Assembly (NCBI RefSeq): GCF_030684675.1
Contig: NZ_JAUXXZ010000061.1
Location: 1-47,322, forward strand
Direction of reading: 5' to 3'
Origin: Daejeonella sp.
GTDB taxonomy: Bacteria > Bacteroidota > Bacteroidia > Sphingobacteriales > Sphingobacteriaceae
DNA length: 47,322 nucleotides
A program made the position numbers and the translations under genes. Below are positions 26,004-35,850 of the stretch, in pieces. The notes beneath the pieces were generated by a model that ran no database searches, was not told the origin of the DNA, and was given only the letters and a program-made list of their open reading frames with translations. Positions within the stretch are counted from its first letter, which is position 1, and each line of letters begins with the position of its first letter.

Positions 26004-26957
26004 TCAAACAGTCTTCTCAATCTGATAGCTGTTGCGTTCAGGGGAATTCCTCGAAACAAGCTCTGCTATAAAACCGGTAAGGAAGAGCTGGAAACCAACA
26101 ACTATAGCTACCAGCGCAATGTAAAAAAGCGGTTGGTCAACAATTTCACGAGAGTATTTGATATGCATGCTGATGTGATACAGCTTCTCAATGATGATCC
26201 ATAAGGCAATGATGGTACCGGCCAGAAAACTCAAGGCACCCATGGTACCAAAGAAGTGCATTGGCCTTTTGGCGAACTTACCGACAAAAAATATGGATAA
26301 CAGATCTAAGAAACCATTGATAAAGCGACTGAACCCAAATTTGGTGTAGCCGTATTTACGTGCACGGTGCTCTACAACCTGCTCGCCTATTTTCTTAAAA
26401 CCTGCCCATTTGGCGATCACAGGAATATAACGGTGCATTTCACCGTAAACTTCTATACTTTTGACAACCTCTTTACGATAGGCTTTCAAACCGCAATTAA
26501 AGTCGTGAAGATTATGTATGCCCGACATGCGGCGGGTAACCAGATTAAACAATTTTGTAGGAATAGTTTTTGAAAGCGGGTCATGACGCTTTTGTTTCCA
26601 ACCTGATACAAGATCAAATTTCTCTTCAACAATTCTTCTGTAAAGTTCAGGTATTTCATCCGGACTATCCTGAAGATCGGCATCCATTGTAATGACCACA
26701 TTACCCTGGCAGGCTTCAAAACCTACATTCAAAGCTGCTGATTTGCCATAATTGCGACGGAATTTGATTCCTACAATTGCCGGAAATTCCTGCTTTAATT
26801 TCTCAATTACCTCCCATGATTCGTCATTACTTCCATCATCAACCAATATCACTTCATGGCTAAATCCATGCTCAGTCATCACCCTGTTGATCCAATTGAG
26901 AAGTTCGGGCAGAGATTCTGCCTCATTGAATAAAGGAACAACTACGGATATATCCAT
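26004..26957 (-). CDS. family 2 glycosyltransferase, polyprenyl-phosphate type (GtrB/ArnC-like)
   Basis: The product has 317 residues. ISVVVPLFNEAESLPEL and ILVDDGSNDESW open the GT-A domain, and TMDADLQDSPDEIP holds the DXD motif. The RRNYGKSAALNVGF and FRSGLKAY-like block (FNCGLKAYRKEVV) match dolichol/undecaprenyl-phosphate glycosyltransferases. Two C-terminal membrane helices (about 225-300) fit GtrB or ArnC relatives, which load a sugar onto undecaprenyl phosphate. It is first in a likely operon with the second glycosyltransferase, the membrane protein and the GH3 protein. Confidence 0.87.
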   Translation of the reverse strand: MDISVVVPLFNEAESLPELLNWINRVMTEHGFSHEVILVDDGSNDESWEVIEKLKQEFPAIVGIKFRRNYGKSAALNVGFEACQGNVVITMDADLQDSPDEIPELYRRIVEEKFDLVSGWKQKRHDPLSKTIPTKLFNLVTRRMSGIHNLHDFNCGLKAYRKEVVKSIEVYGEMHRYIPVIAKWAGFKKIGEQVVEHRARKYGYTKFGFSRFINGFLDLLSIFFVGKFAKRPMHFFGTMGALSFLAGTIIALWIIIEKLYHISMHIKYSREIVDQPLFYIALVAIVVGFQLFLTGFIAELVSRNSPERNSYQIEKTV

Positions 26958-27011
26958 TTTTAGATATGAGATGTGAGATATGAGATAATAGAATCCCGAT
27001 TGTTTAACAAT

Positions 27012-27058
27012 TAAAAACGTGCAAATTTCATCAATAATATTGATAAAACCTGCACGTC
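27012..27058 (-). terminator. terminator after the DUF4199 gene
   Basis: On the minus strand ACGTGCA and TGCACGT (27051-27057 with 27017-27023) enclose a second stem around ATCAATATTATTGAT and are followed by TTTTTAATTG. It ends the transcript that starts near 35.6 kb or an internal promoter. Confidence 0.75.
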
Positions 27059-27074
27059 AGATTATTTTGAAAGA

Positions 27075-27650
27075 CTATTCCTCTTCTTCCTCACTGGTTG
27101 AAGCGAATACCGGAGTTTCTTTCTTAAATATCGCTGCAAAAATAAGAGACATTACAAACTGGATGATTACTGCAATTCCCAGATTCTTAAAAAACTGTGC
27201 AAATGTTGGATCGTATTGAGCTTTAACTCCTTCGATCTGCTTAGCCACTGCCTCATCAATCTTCTCCTGTTCCATACCCATATTTTCGAAGGTCTGAGAC
27301 ATACCTGATTCCATAAATCCTGCAATCTTTTCAAAGGCACCTGGCTCTACGAATTTATAAAAAACAACGTTCGCTAATGAGTAGATCAATCCTGCAATAA
27401 AGGACATCAGAAAAATTCCTTTTAAAGCTTCTTTGAAAGTCCAGAATCCACCGATCTTCTTTCTCAGGTCAAGGGTAAAAAAGATATAGATCAGCAGGGA
27501 GACAACCAGTGTTCCGATTCCGAATGACATTGAGCCAAGCAGCGAGGGGAATACATAATAAGTAACCACACCGATCACTGTAGATAAAATGCCGATAATC
27601 ACCCCATTAGTGCTTGCGGCTTTGTTTAAGTTTTCTAATGACAATTCCAT
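27075..27650 (-). CDS. DUF4199 family membrane protein
   Basis: The product has 191 residues with about four hydrophobic segments; the family features are visible in the N-terminal ASTNGVIIGILSTVIGVVTY and the central KKIGGFWTFKEALKGIFLM. Between the third and fourth helices is a helical, charged segment (GMEQEKIDEAVAKQIEGVKA), and the C-terminus is a short acidic tail. The function is not known. It is followed by a terminator and preceded by a gene for an acidic protein 21 bp upstream. Confidence 0.8.
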   Translation of the reverse strand: MELSLENLNKAASTNGVIIGILSTVIGVVTYYVFPSLLGSMSFGIGTLVVSLLIYIFFTLDLRKKIGGFWTFKEALKGIFLMSFIAGLIYSLANVVFYKFVEPGAFEKIAGFMESGMSQTFENMGMEQEKIDEAVAKQIEGVKAQYDPTFAQFFKNLGIAVIIQFVMSLIFAAIFKKETPVFASTSEEEEE

Positions 27651-27671
27651 TTTTTTTTAGTTTGGTTTAGT

Positions 27672-28346
27672 TTAGTTTTGAGAGTTATATGAAATTAAAA
27701 GAGAATATACTGCAGAATCAAAGTCCGGATTTGCACTGTGGCTTACAAAATCATTGAAATCATGTTCTGAAGGGTCAGAATCCCTGAAAAAGCCAATCAT
27801 CGGGTAAAACAATTCCTTTAAATCAGAATCATCAGGTATTTCGGCAGTTACCCGAGCCAGTTCTTTCAGATCACTTTCAACCAGAATTTGGTTAGCGATA
27901 ACTTCTTCATAAATACGATGTTCATCCTGAAACTCATCTTCATCTACAAGCAAAAACTCACGAAGAAAATCACTCAGTTCCGGCTCAATCGCTTCATCCT
28001 GACATTCCTGTAAATAAAGCAAGAGATTCAGAAGCTCGGTCCCACGATCAATCGTACTCTCTTCTATTTTCTCCCATTCGGGTGAATCGAGATAGTCCTC
28101 CTCCAGTTTACGAACATCTTCGTTTAGAAAGTTGATCAGTAACAAATCAAAGAATAATTCACGTAGTGGTTCAAAAACGGGTTGATCATCAAAAACACTA
28201 TCCAGCGCATCCACTTTTTCGAGATATGGTTTTTCCAGATTAAAAACACCTGTCAAAGCCTTGGAAAATGACTTACAATCCTGCTTATTTACTGAAGCAA
28301 ACTGCGTCAAAGCCGCATTCATTGCCTGATCTATACTTGTATTCAT
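27672..28346 (-). CDS. acidic cytoplasmic protein of unknown function
   Basis: I do not recognise a domain. The product has 224 residues, no signal peptide or membrane helix, and a strongly acidic, mostly helical composition (for example FLLVDEDEFQDEHRIYEE and PIGFFRDSDPSEHDFNDF-like stretches). It lies 9 bp after the dihydroorotase-like gene and 21 bp before DUF4199, so it is part of that operon. Its intact frame between conserved genes argues that it is real. Confidence 0.7.
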   Translation of the reverse strand: MNTSIDQAMNAALTQFASVNKQDCKSFSKALTGVFNLEKPYLEKVDALDSVFDDQPVFEPLRELFFDLLLINFLNEDVRKLEEDYLDSPEWEKIEESTIDRGTELLNLLLYLQECQDEAIEPELSDFLREFLLVDEDEFQDEHRIYEEVIANQILVESDLKELARVTAEIPDDSDLKELFYPMIGFFRDSDPSEHDFNDFVSHSANPDFDSAVYSLLISYNSQN

Positions 28347-28355
28347 AATTTTCGA

Positions 28356-29621
28356 TTAAAATATAATGTACTGGCCATTATTGTATACAAGCTTCACTTT
28401 CCCTTTCAATATTTGTCCGTAAAAAGGTGAATTCGATGATTTGGATCTGTTACTCTCCTCATTCAACTCCCACTCTTCTTCCGGATTAAACAGAATAAAG
28501 TTAGCAGAATTTCCGGTTTTCAATTCAGGAATTGAAATTCCGAGAATATTTCTTGGGGCAATTGCCATTTTTTCGATAATTGTCTCCAAACTTAAACCGG
28601 CTTTCAGTGCAACAGGTAATGCGGTTTGTAAACCGGTGATACCATAAGATGCAATTTCGAATTCCACATTTTTAAATTCTATTTCATGAGGACAATGCTG
28701 AGAAACTATCGCATCAATGGTTCCATCTTTTAGACCTGCTATGAGAGCTTTCTGATCTTTCTTAGTCCGCAGCGGTGGTTTTACCTTAAAATTGCTGTCA
28801 AATCCTTCAAGATCATCCTCGGTAAATATCAAATGGTGAACCGCAACATCACAGCTTACTTTAATTCCCGCTTTCTTAGCTTTTCTGATCAGATCCACAC
28901 TCTTTGCAGAACTGATCGTACTGAAATGTATCCGGGAATCATTGTATTCTGCAAGATAAAGGTCACGGGAGATCATCAACTCCTCGGCAAGGGATGGATT
29001 TCCTTTCATACCCAGATAGGTACTCATCAGCCCTTCGTTCATTTTCGCCTTGCCAGCGATATCCTGATCCTCAGCGTATGCGAAAATAAGTCCGTTAAAT
29101 GATTTGGTATACAATAAAGCCCTGCTCATTAAACCCGCATTTGACACAGGTCTGTTACCATCTGTAAAAGCAATGGCACCGGATTGTTGCATATCATACA
29201 TTTCTGCAAGTTCCTTACCTTCCCTGTTATGGCTTATACATCCCAGGGGATAAATATCCACCAGATTATTTTTGGATTTACTGATCAGGTAAGAAACCTC
29301 TGCCTTTGAATGAATCGGAGGCTGCGTGTTTGGCATCAGAGCAAGACCTGTAAAGCCTCCTGCTGCTGCTGTCATACATCCAGTTCCCATATCTTCCTTG
29401 GTTTCGAGACCGGGCTCCCCAAAATTCGCATTGAGATCAAAAAAGCCGGGCGATAGTACCTGCCCTTTTGCAGAGATAATAATAGTGCTTTTGTCCGAAA
29501 AACTGATGTTCTTCCCTATTTCAGAAATCTTTCCATCACGGATCAAAACATCAGCAATCTTTCCATTAAAAGGACTTCGATGATCTAAAATTTTTGCAGA
29601 CTGAATTAATAAATTCTTCAA
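28356..29621 (-). CDS. dihydroorotase-family protein lacking metal-binding residues (PyrC-like, probably non-catalytic)
   Basis: The product has 421 residues. The amidohydrolase fold of type I dihydroorotases is clear: GQVLSPGFFDLNANFGEPG aligns with the usual PGF.D.H.H.REPG, GGFTGLALMPNT.P and VHHLIFTEDDLEGFDSNFK follow. However, the metal pair DxHxH is replaced by D62-L-N64-A-N66, and the catalytic TDHAPH reads SQHCPH with Gln308 for Asp. One His (VHH) remains. Without these ligands hydrolysis of dihydroorotate is unlikely; a regulatory or partner role with aspartate carbamoyltransferase, as in PyrC'-type proteins, is inference. It overlaps the BatA-domain gene by 4 bp. Confidence 0.82.
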   Translation of the reverse strand: MKNLLIQSAKILDHRSPFNGKIADVLIRDGKISEIGKNISFSDKSTIIISAKGQVLSPGFFDLNANFGEPGLETKEDMGTGCMTAAAGGFTGLALMPNTQPPIHSKAEVSYLISKSKNNLVDIYPLGCISHNREGKELAEMYDMQQSGAIAFTDGNRPVSNAGLMSRALLYTKSFNGLIFAYAEDQDIAGKAKMNEGLMSTYLGMKGNPSLAEELMISRDLYLAEYNDSRIHFSTISSAKSVDLIRKAKKAGIKVSCDVAVHHLIFTEDDLEGFDSNFKVKPPLRTKKDQKALIAGLKDGTIDAIVSQHCPHEIEFKNVEFEIASYGITGLQTALPVALKAGLSLETIIEKMAIAPRNILGISIPELKTGNSANFILFNPEEEWELNEESNRSKSSNSPFYGQILKGKVKLVYNNGQYIIF

Positions 29622-31672
29622 TTGTTTAACGGTTTAATTTGAGTCTTTTTGTAAAAGCGGATGAGCAAAATCTCAGCAGCAAAAAAAACTAAGGCCAATA
29701 TCAGACAAACTTTCCATAAAGAAGTTCCCTGATTAATAGATTTTACAGCATTCGTCAAAGAACCCGGATCTGTATTCAAAATTTCAACTTTCTGCTTAGG
29801 AAACAATTCTTTTATCTGTTCATCACTTGCATAGCTCATATCTGATTCAGAACCGGCTTCATTAAAAGAAAATACTGCTATCAGACTATCGTTTTTCAAT
29901 AACTGATAATTTCCTGCTTGTTTGATCTGATCAGCAATGTATAGTTGTGAAAAATTCTCATTTTGCCTCAAATCAGGTATTGCCTCAAACTTCTCATTCT
30001 TCAATTTAAGAGTTTGATTTGAGTTTAAGGATATTTTTGGTAATTCAATTTGCTGCTCCCTGTTCAATTTATAAAACAAGTCCTGGTTACGCAGAGATAA
30101 AAGAGCCGTCTGGTACATGATAGGCACAAAAACTGAATGTCTGGCAAAATTACTCGTTTCTGAACTCAAAGGTACTGCCGACAGATATATTTTTCCTGAA
30201 CCAAGCCTGTATTCACTAAAGAATGAGACTTTACCTGGCATTTCTAGTAAAATTTGCCGGTTTGTAGTATTCTGTGAACTGTATTGAATGTATTTCTTCG
30301 CAACAGGCAGGTCAATTTGCTTAGGGACATTCTCGAAAACACCCTGGAATACAGGATGCTCAAGATTGATTAATGAAACCTTATTTTCGGTATTCAAAAC
30401 CTCAACCGGGACATCTGTACCTGCCGAACTAAGAAATTTCTTCAAAGCGGACTGATCGTTTTCCAGATCAGGGAATACAATCAGGCTTCCTCCATTCCGA
30501 GTATAGTTGTTCAATTGCTGGCCCAATCCATCACTGATTGCAGCAACTTCGTTAAGTATAATCAATGGATATTCTGCCAATCCTGAATAATTAATATTAC
30601 CTGCAGCAACATTCAGCACTTTAAAAAATGGATCAGAGCGGTACACCGAGTTCAAATACTCATTTTCTTTACTGCCGTTAATTATCAGTACTGAAAGAGA
30701 TGGTTGAACATTAAAGCTAAAAAAGAACTTATCATCAAAAACTACGGGGAAATCAGTGATTTCTAATTCAGCTTCCTGCCAGCCCGATTGCAATCCACTG
30801 AAAGTCAGGGTATCTGTCTTAGTGCTGCGGGGTTTAATAGTCATGCTGGCGATGGATTTTTGAACCTTATTGACCTGCAATTTTACCGGAATATTTATGG
30901 CCTCTTCATCTGAATTATTTTGAAGACGGACCATCAGTTTCTCAGAATCACCCGGTTTATGAATAGCAGTGCTAAACCATACTGAATCAATCGAAATATT
31001 TGGTTGGGAATTTGAATTTAACCTGATAAGACGTGTTTTTACGGTACTATCAGCAGGAATAGTGGTTGCCGAAAGCATATTTTTCTGAAAATCAGAAATG
31101 AGGTATATTGTTTTTCGGGAGTTTGGCTCTTTCAGAAAAACATCTTTTTGCCTGCTGATTATCTGATCCAGTTTCCGATTAGCCGAACTAATACTCACTT
31201 CATCAACAGCCGTCTGAAACTCTTCGAAACTCAGCAGCCTCTGGTATTTACCTCCAAAATCATTGCTGAGGAGCTGGAATTTATCGTTTAGAGTATAGGC
31301 TGATGCGATCTCCCGGGCTCTTCTTTTCGCCTCATCCAGCAGGGTTCCTTCTTTATTCACGGCTTCCATACTGTAGGAATTGTCAATATAAATGCTCAAA
31401 ACCTCTTGCTGAAACGCATTTTGCTGATCTGCCATCGGGATGTATGGGCGTGCGAATGCGAAAACCAGAAAACTTATACCAAGAATCCTTGTGGCCAGAA
31501 TCAATCTGTCTTTTAGATGCTGACGTGAAGACGTCTGAATCTGCACATTCTTTAAAAAACGAACATTGCTGAAATAAACTTTCTTGAACTTCCGGAAATT
31601 AAAAAGATGGATAATGACAGGTATGGCGATTGTCAGTAGGGCAAATAAAAATCCGGGCGACAGGAATCTCAT
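29618..31672 (-). CDS. BatA-domain membrane protein with von Willebrand A-like region
   Basis: The product has 684 residues. The N-terminus is the aerotolerance-regulator (BatA) double-helix segment: FLFALLTIAIPVIIHLFNFRK and a second helix near FARPYIP. A vWA-like domain follows with IDNSYSM, a DxSxS metal-site (MIDAS) variant. A long beta-rich region (about 220-630, including a ThuA-like or CARDB-like part) precedes a C-terminal membrane helix (LWKVCLILALVFFAAEILL). This family is frequent in Bacteroidota and its function is unknown. It overlaps the dihydroorotase-like gene by 4 bp. Confidence 0.83.
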   Translation of the reverse strand: MRFLSPGFLFALLTIAIPVIIHLFNFRKFKKVYFSNVRFLKNVQIQTSSRQHLKDRLILATRILGISFLVFAFARPYIPMADQQNAFQQEVLSIYIDNSYSMEAVNKEGTLLDEAKRRAREIASAYTLNDKFQLLSNDFGGKYQRLLSFEEFQTAVDEVSISSANRKLDQIISRQKDVFLKEPNSRKTIYLISDFQKNMLSATTIPADSTVKTRLIRLNSNSQPNISIDSVWFSTAIHKPGDSEKLMVRLQNNSDEEAINIPVKLQVNKVQKSIASMTIKPRSTKTDTLTFSGLQSGWQEAELEITDFPVVFDDKFFFSFNVQPSLSVLIINGSKENEYLNSVYRSDPFFKVLNVAAGNINYSGLAEYPLIILNEVAAISDGLGQQLNNYTRNGGSLIVFPDLENDQSALKKFLSSAGTDVPVEVLNTENKVSLINLEHPVFQGVFENVPKQIDLPVAKKYIQYSSQNTTNRQILLEMPGKVSFFSEYRLGSGKIYLSAVPLSSETSNFARHSVFVPIMYQTALLSLRNQDLFYKLNREQQIELPKISLNSNQTLKLKNEKFEAIPDLRQNENFSQLYIADQIKQAGNYQLLKNDSLIAVFSFNEAGSESDMSYASDEQIKELFPKQKVEILNTDPGSLTNAVKSINQGTSLWKVCLILALVFFAAEILLIRFYKKTQIKPLNN

Positions 31673-31740
31673 TAAGAACCAAAATTAACTATAATTAATC
31701 TGCTGTGAAAGGGATTTAAGATTTAGTTGACAACTGTCAA

Positions 31741-33747
31741 CTAATTATAGAATTTCCAGCTCACTCCAAACTTTAACACTTTATCCTGCATCGGGTAAGA
31801 TCTGACTGTGTAATATCCTTTGGAGAGCCATCCCTGATTGACGTAATCGTATTTCAGAAACAGATTTGCCCGCTTTAAAGTTGCCCTTACCCAAACATCC
31901 ATTACCGGATAAGTAGAATATTCAAGGGGAGTATTGTCATTGTAAAATTGGCTAATATTGATTGCATAGGCCGGGGCTTTGAACGGGGTATTAAAGCGAA
32001 GGTCGAAGCCAACATTGGTGTAAAGCACCTTAAAGAGCCTGCTCGCATAATAGAAACTGTTATAGGTATATATTTCAGGAGTCCGGATAATATATTGAAA
32101 ATCAGTCTTTTGATACACTATATGATTATCAAGGTTAAACTTTCCGAACTTAAAATCCTTTGACAGGCTAAGCTTCAGCAGATTGATATTGGTGCCAAAT
32201 TGGTCTGGTGTAATCTGTTTTGCACTTGCAGTTTCTTTAAAATAGAGATAATTACTGACAAGAAAATATTCAGCTTTTGCCGCCAGTTTATATTTCAGAT
32301 TCTGGTACAGAAAGGAGAGGTTGCTGATCTTTGACTTATCAAAGTTTCTATTCCAGCTATGGTATTGATAATCGACACGCTCATACATCTGTTCAGGAGA
32401 TTTATTTTGAACGTATGCTCCAAGTACAATCCTGCCAATCGATTTGCTCAATAAGAAGCTGGTATTAGCTTCATAGAAAAAGTCCCCTGCATTCTTTCCC
32501 TGTACTATCTGATTCAGATCTGCATCAATATTTACCTTATCACTGAAACGATATCCGAGACCTGCTTTGAGCATTGTATTCGAGAAATTCGTTTCATAAG
32601 CCAACTGTTCATAATGATATAACTCATTTTGAATACCCAGATCGAGCTTAAGTTCATTCTTTATAAAACTCAATGCCTTCCCCCTCAGGTAAAAACTATA
32701 AGTAAACTCATTTCTAAGATTCGATAATTTGGTTGAATCGTTGGTCAATGTAAACGATTGAGAAGGAAGTATAGGAAAAGCTCCATATACATCCTCTTCA
32801 TTCCTGAAAAACTTATACTGATCACGGGTATAAGTTAGGGTATGCGAAACGCGCTGTGTAGGTAAAATCCGTTCAGAAGAATCGGGCCCCTGAAGACTAT
32901 CCATTCTGCCAATATAATAAAGCTGCTTCAGGAAGAATTGAGTCTGTCGCCAGGTCTGCATAGGGCGATCGGCCCCTGTGGCTTTCAAATAAACAGGCTC
33001 AGCTTTTTTATCAAGGGAACTGGCCTTAAAAATAGTGTCGTTCCTTGTGGATCCGTTTTCACCTGCTTTTAAAGTATTGAAAATAACATCGCCCAGGATA
33101 TTATAGCGTTTCTTGGGTGATTCATACCAGGCAAATAGTGCTGCATTCAAATGATCAGCCTTCTGATTCACATAAAAACCATCGCCGGTCAGGCGGTTAT
33201 AGTGCGCCCCAATATTCAAATTGGGTTTTATATTCTGCGAGTGAGTTACTTTAAACGTCTGTTCGTGTATTTTTCCATTGACATAATATAACTCAGTATA
33301 GGGCGATTTGGCCCGATAGAATTTAATTGAATCCTGTATCAGGCGATAGAGGTCAAGACTATGAAATCCTGCATCGAAACCAATTGTTTTTGACGGGCTA
33401 AAAAGCATTTCACGATAAGCGATTCCAGCATTTCCAAGTCCGATAGTAGGCCTTTTAGGCTGATACAATGGACTATAATTCTGAAAATTATGTACGGTTG
33501 TATCAATTCCCCTTGTCTGGGTACCTTCCTTTAGTAAATTAATATTGGTATAACGGATATGTCTGGCATAATAATAAATAGAATCCGCATCACTGGTTTT
33601 ATTAAGAGAAGTGTCCCGTTCACCGGTCTGGCCCATACGGCCTGAAGAGCCCACACTCCCCTCTGCCCTGATTGTTCTTTGAGCAAATGCCTCCGGAACA
33701 AACAGATACAGTACTAAAAATAATCCTAAGGCTAAGCGTTTGATCAT
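31741..33747 (-). CDS. putative porin (Bacteroidota outer-membrane beta-barrel family)
   Basis: The product has 668 residues. A signal peptide (KRLALGLFLVLYLFVPEAFA) is followed by a polar low-complexity segment and then a long series of amphipathic strands alternating aromatic residues, ending in a Trp-Lys-Phe-type terminal strand (KFGVSWKFYN), the usual beta-barrel insertion signal. It matches the 'putative porin' family of Bacteroidota in overall pattern. It starts within the TAATG junction with the purine nucleoside phosphorylase gene, a 1-bp overlap, so they are co-translated. Confidence 0.8.
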   Translation of the reverse strand: MIKRLALGLFLVLYLFVPEAFAQRTIRAEGSVGSSGRMGQTGERDTSLNKTSDADSIYYYARHIRYTNINLLKEGTQTRGIDTTVHNFQNYSPLYQPKRPTIGLGNAGIAYREMLFSPSKTIGFDAGFHSLDLYRLIQDSIKFYRAKSPYTELYYVNGKIHEQTFKVTHSQNIKPNLNIGAHYNRLTGDGFYVNQKADHLNAALFAWYESPKKRYNILGDVIFNTLKAGENGSTRNDTIFKASSLDKKAEPVYLKATGADRPMQTWRQTQFFLKQLYYIGRMDSLQGPDSSERILPTQRVSHTLTYTRDQYKFFRNEEDVYGAFPILPSQSFTLTNDSTKLSNLRNEFTYSFYLRGKALSFIKNELKLDLGIQNELYHYEQLAYETNFSNTMLKAGLGYRFSDKVNIDADLNQIVQGKNAGDFFYEANTSFLLSKSIGRIVLGAYVQNKSPEQMYERVDYQYHSWNRNFDKSKISNLSFLYQNLKYKLAAKAEYFLVSNYLYFKETASAKQITPDQFGTNINLLKLSLSKDFKFGKFNLDNHIVYQKTDFQYIIRTPEIYTYNSFYYASRLFKVLYTNVGFDLRFNTPFKAPAYAINISQFYNDNTPLEYSTYPVMDVWVRATLKRANLFLKYDYVNQGWLSKGYYTVRSYPMQDKVLKFGVSWKFYN

Positions 33748-34562
33748 TAAAGTTCCAGAATGAGGTCTTTTAATATTTTAGTCATTTTGGGTTCAGCTTC
33801 CTCTGCAGTTTTTATGATCTCTTCTAATGATACTACTTTCAGTGTATCTGGAAAGCCCTCATCTGTTAGTACTGAAATAGCAAAAACAGGGAGAGCCATA
33901 TGATTGGCAACAATAACTTCAGGCACCGTACTCATGCCGACCGAATCAGCTCCGATCAAACGTAAAAAACGGTATTCAGCCCTTGTTTCAAGATTCGGGC
34001 CATTTACAGAAACATAAACTCCTGAATGGCACCGAATATTATTTTTAAGGGCAATTTCCATGCCCTTTTCGATCATTGCCCTGTCGTAAGGTTCACTCAT
34101 ATCCGGAAAACGGGGACCCAGACTTTCAGTGTTCCTTCCACGAAGCGGGTTATCACTCTGCATATTGATATGGTCATGAATGATCATCAGATCGCCTTTG
34201 CGATATTCCGGATTCAGGGCACCACTTGCATTTGAAACAAACAATTTTTGAATCCCAAGCATTTTCATCACACGGACAGGAAAAGTAATTTGCTTCATAT
34301 CATAACCCTCATAACAATGAAGCCGGCCTTGCATAGCAACAACCCTTTTTCCACTTAGCATCCCAAAAATCAACTTCCCGGAATGAAATTCCAGGGTTGA
34401 AATCGGAAAATTCGGAATATTGGAATACATTAAATTATGAAGAATTTCAATATCCTCTACCAATCCTCCTAAACCTGTTCCTAAAATAATTCCGATCTCG
34501 GGCTCAAAATCACCTATCTTTTTTTTGATGTAATCAGTTGTTGCCTGCAGATTTTGATGCAT
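33747..34562 (-). CDS. purine-nucleoside phosphorylase, trimeric class
   Basis: The product has 271 residues. GIILGTGLGGLVEDIE is the phosphate-binding start, FHSGKLIFG and MQGRLHCYEGYDM contain the phosphate His, NASGALNP and GVYVSVNGPNLETRAEYRFL the nucleoside pocket (Glu of ETRAEY), and ADSVGMSTVPEVIVANH with SVLTDEGFP the catalytic end with Asn/Asp base contacts. It splits purine nucleosides into base and ribose 1-phosphate. The start overlaps the lpxK end by 29 bp. Trimeric PNP acts mainly on inosine and guanosine. Confidence 0.94.
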   Translation of the reverse strand: MHQNLQATTDYIKKKIGDFEPEIGIILGTGLGGLVEDIEILHNLMYSNIPNFPISTLEFHSGKLIFGMLSGKRVVAMQGRLHCYEGYDMKQITFPVRVMKMLGIQKLFVSNASGALNPEYRKGDLMIIHDHINMQSDNPLRGRNTESLGPRFPDMSEPYDRAMIEKGMEIALKNNIRCHSGVYVSVNGPNLETRAEYRFLRLIGADSVGMSTVPEVIVANHMALPVFAISVLTDEGFPDTLKVVSLEEIIKTAEEAEPKMTKILKDLILEL

Positions 34563-35589
34563 ATTCTTCTATTAAATTATTAAATCTCGTCTTTTCCGGC
34601 TCTTTAAACGCTGCTTCAACCGGCAGGTAATAAAGAGCTAAGTCTTTTAATTGCTCTCTGATGCCCGCAATTCTTAATCGCTGAGCATCTTTTTCAGTAG
34701 TGATGATCAAATTGTCATCCCCGCTAAGCTCGTTGAATGCATTTACAAGTTTAGCGATATTTTTTTCGCTGAACTGATGATGATCAGGATATTGATGGTG
34801 GATCAGTTCAGGGCCATAGGATGCCAGCTCTGCAAACAATGGAGCTGCATTGGCAATACCCGTTAATAAAATGACCTTACTTTTTTCATTTATCGAATTA
34901 AGACTCCGCCCGGGAGTATCTTCATTGAATGATTTTAAATTCCCATACTTAAGAAAAGAAAAAAACAACGTATCAGTACGAAATTTACTATGTATCACAT
35001 TTTGTTGCTCGGAGTTCATCTTTTCCGGGCACTTGGATATAACCACGATATCGGCACGGTTGATCGCCCATAGAGGCTCCCTGAGGTCGCCAGTGGGAAG
35101 AAGCCATTGTTGTTTAAGCAAAGTACTGTACTCAAAAAGCAAAATACTTAATCCAGGCTTCACTGCACGATGCTGAAAAGCATCGTCGAGGATGACCAGT
35201 TCATGATTTTTTTCAAGTTCAGTGATTCCAGTCACCCTGTTCTCACACACAGCCACTGTAATATCCCTGAACTTACGTTTAAACTGAAGCGGTTCATCAC
35301 CTGATTCTGAACTTAGAGAATTTGTATCAACATATAGAAATCCTGATGTTTTACGGCCATAGCCCCTGCTTAATGTTGCAACTTTATACTTATCCTTTAA
35401 AAAACGGACAAGGTATTCGGTCATCGGACTTTTACCGGAACCTCCAACTGACAAATTCCCGACAGAGATTACAGAGCTTTCAAATTTCTGCGACTTAAAT
35501 ATCCCAAAATCATAGGCAAGGTTTCGGAGTATCACTCCGAGGCCATAAAGGATTGAGAAAGGAAATAATAACAGTCGGAGTAGTTTCAT
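34534..35589 (-). CDS. lpxK: tetraacyldisaccharide 4'-kinase (lipid A biosynthesis)
   Basis: The product has 351 residues. One N-terminal membrane helix (FPFSILYGLGVILRN) is followed by the Walker A motif VGNLSVGGSGKSP at about 43-55. LSRGYGRKTSGF, DDAFQHRAVKPG and PTGDLREP are typical LpxK blocks, with DDAFQHR near the catalytic Asp and His. The enzyme phosphorylates the 4' position of lipid A disaccharide at the inner membrane. It is the first gene of the minus-strand operon with PNP and the porin and marks an LPS-producing, Gram-negative host. Confidence 0.95.
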   Translation of the reverse strand: MKLLRLLLFPFSILYGLGVILRNLAYDFGIFKSQKFESSVISVGNLSVGGSGKSPMTEYLVRFLKDKYKVATLSRGYGRKTSGFLYVDTNSLSSESGDEPLQFKRKFRDITVAVCENRVTGITELEKNHELVILDDAFQHRAVKPGLSILLFEYSTLLKQQWLLPTGDLREPLWAINRADIVVISKCPEKMNSEQQNVIHSKFRTDTLFFSFLKYGNLKSFNEDTPGRSLNSINEKSKVILLTGIANAAPLFAELASYGPELIHHQYPDHHQFSEKNIAKLVNAFNELSGDDNLIITTEKDAQRLRIAGIREQLKDLALYYLPVEAAFKEPEKTRFNNLIEEYASKSAGNN

Positions 35590-35850
35590 TCTTAAGCTTA
35601 GGGCAAAAATACATAATTGATTGTAAGCTTGGAGTTTTGAATTTATACGGGGGACGGGAGAATAAAATACGATTTAAAATGTGCCTGGAATAAAGGAAGT
35701 ATTTACCAGCCTTAAATGTTTAGCTAAGGAAATGATCTTAATTACGATTCAATCACAACAAAACTCCAAATTAATTTTCCGGCTAAAAAAAAAATAATCT
35801 GATATTTGTATGGTCAAAAACATTGGATCGGGGTGTCCCCAATCGGAACG

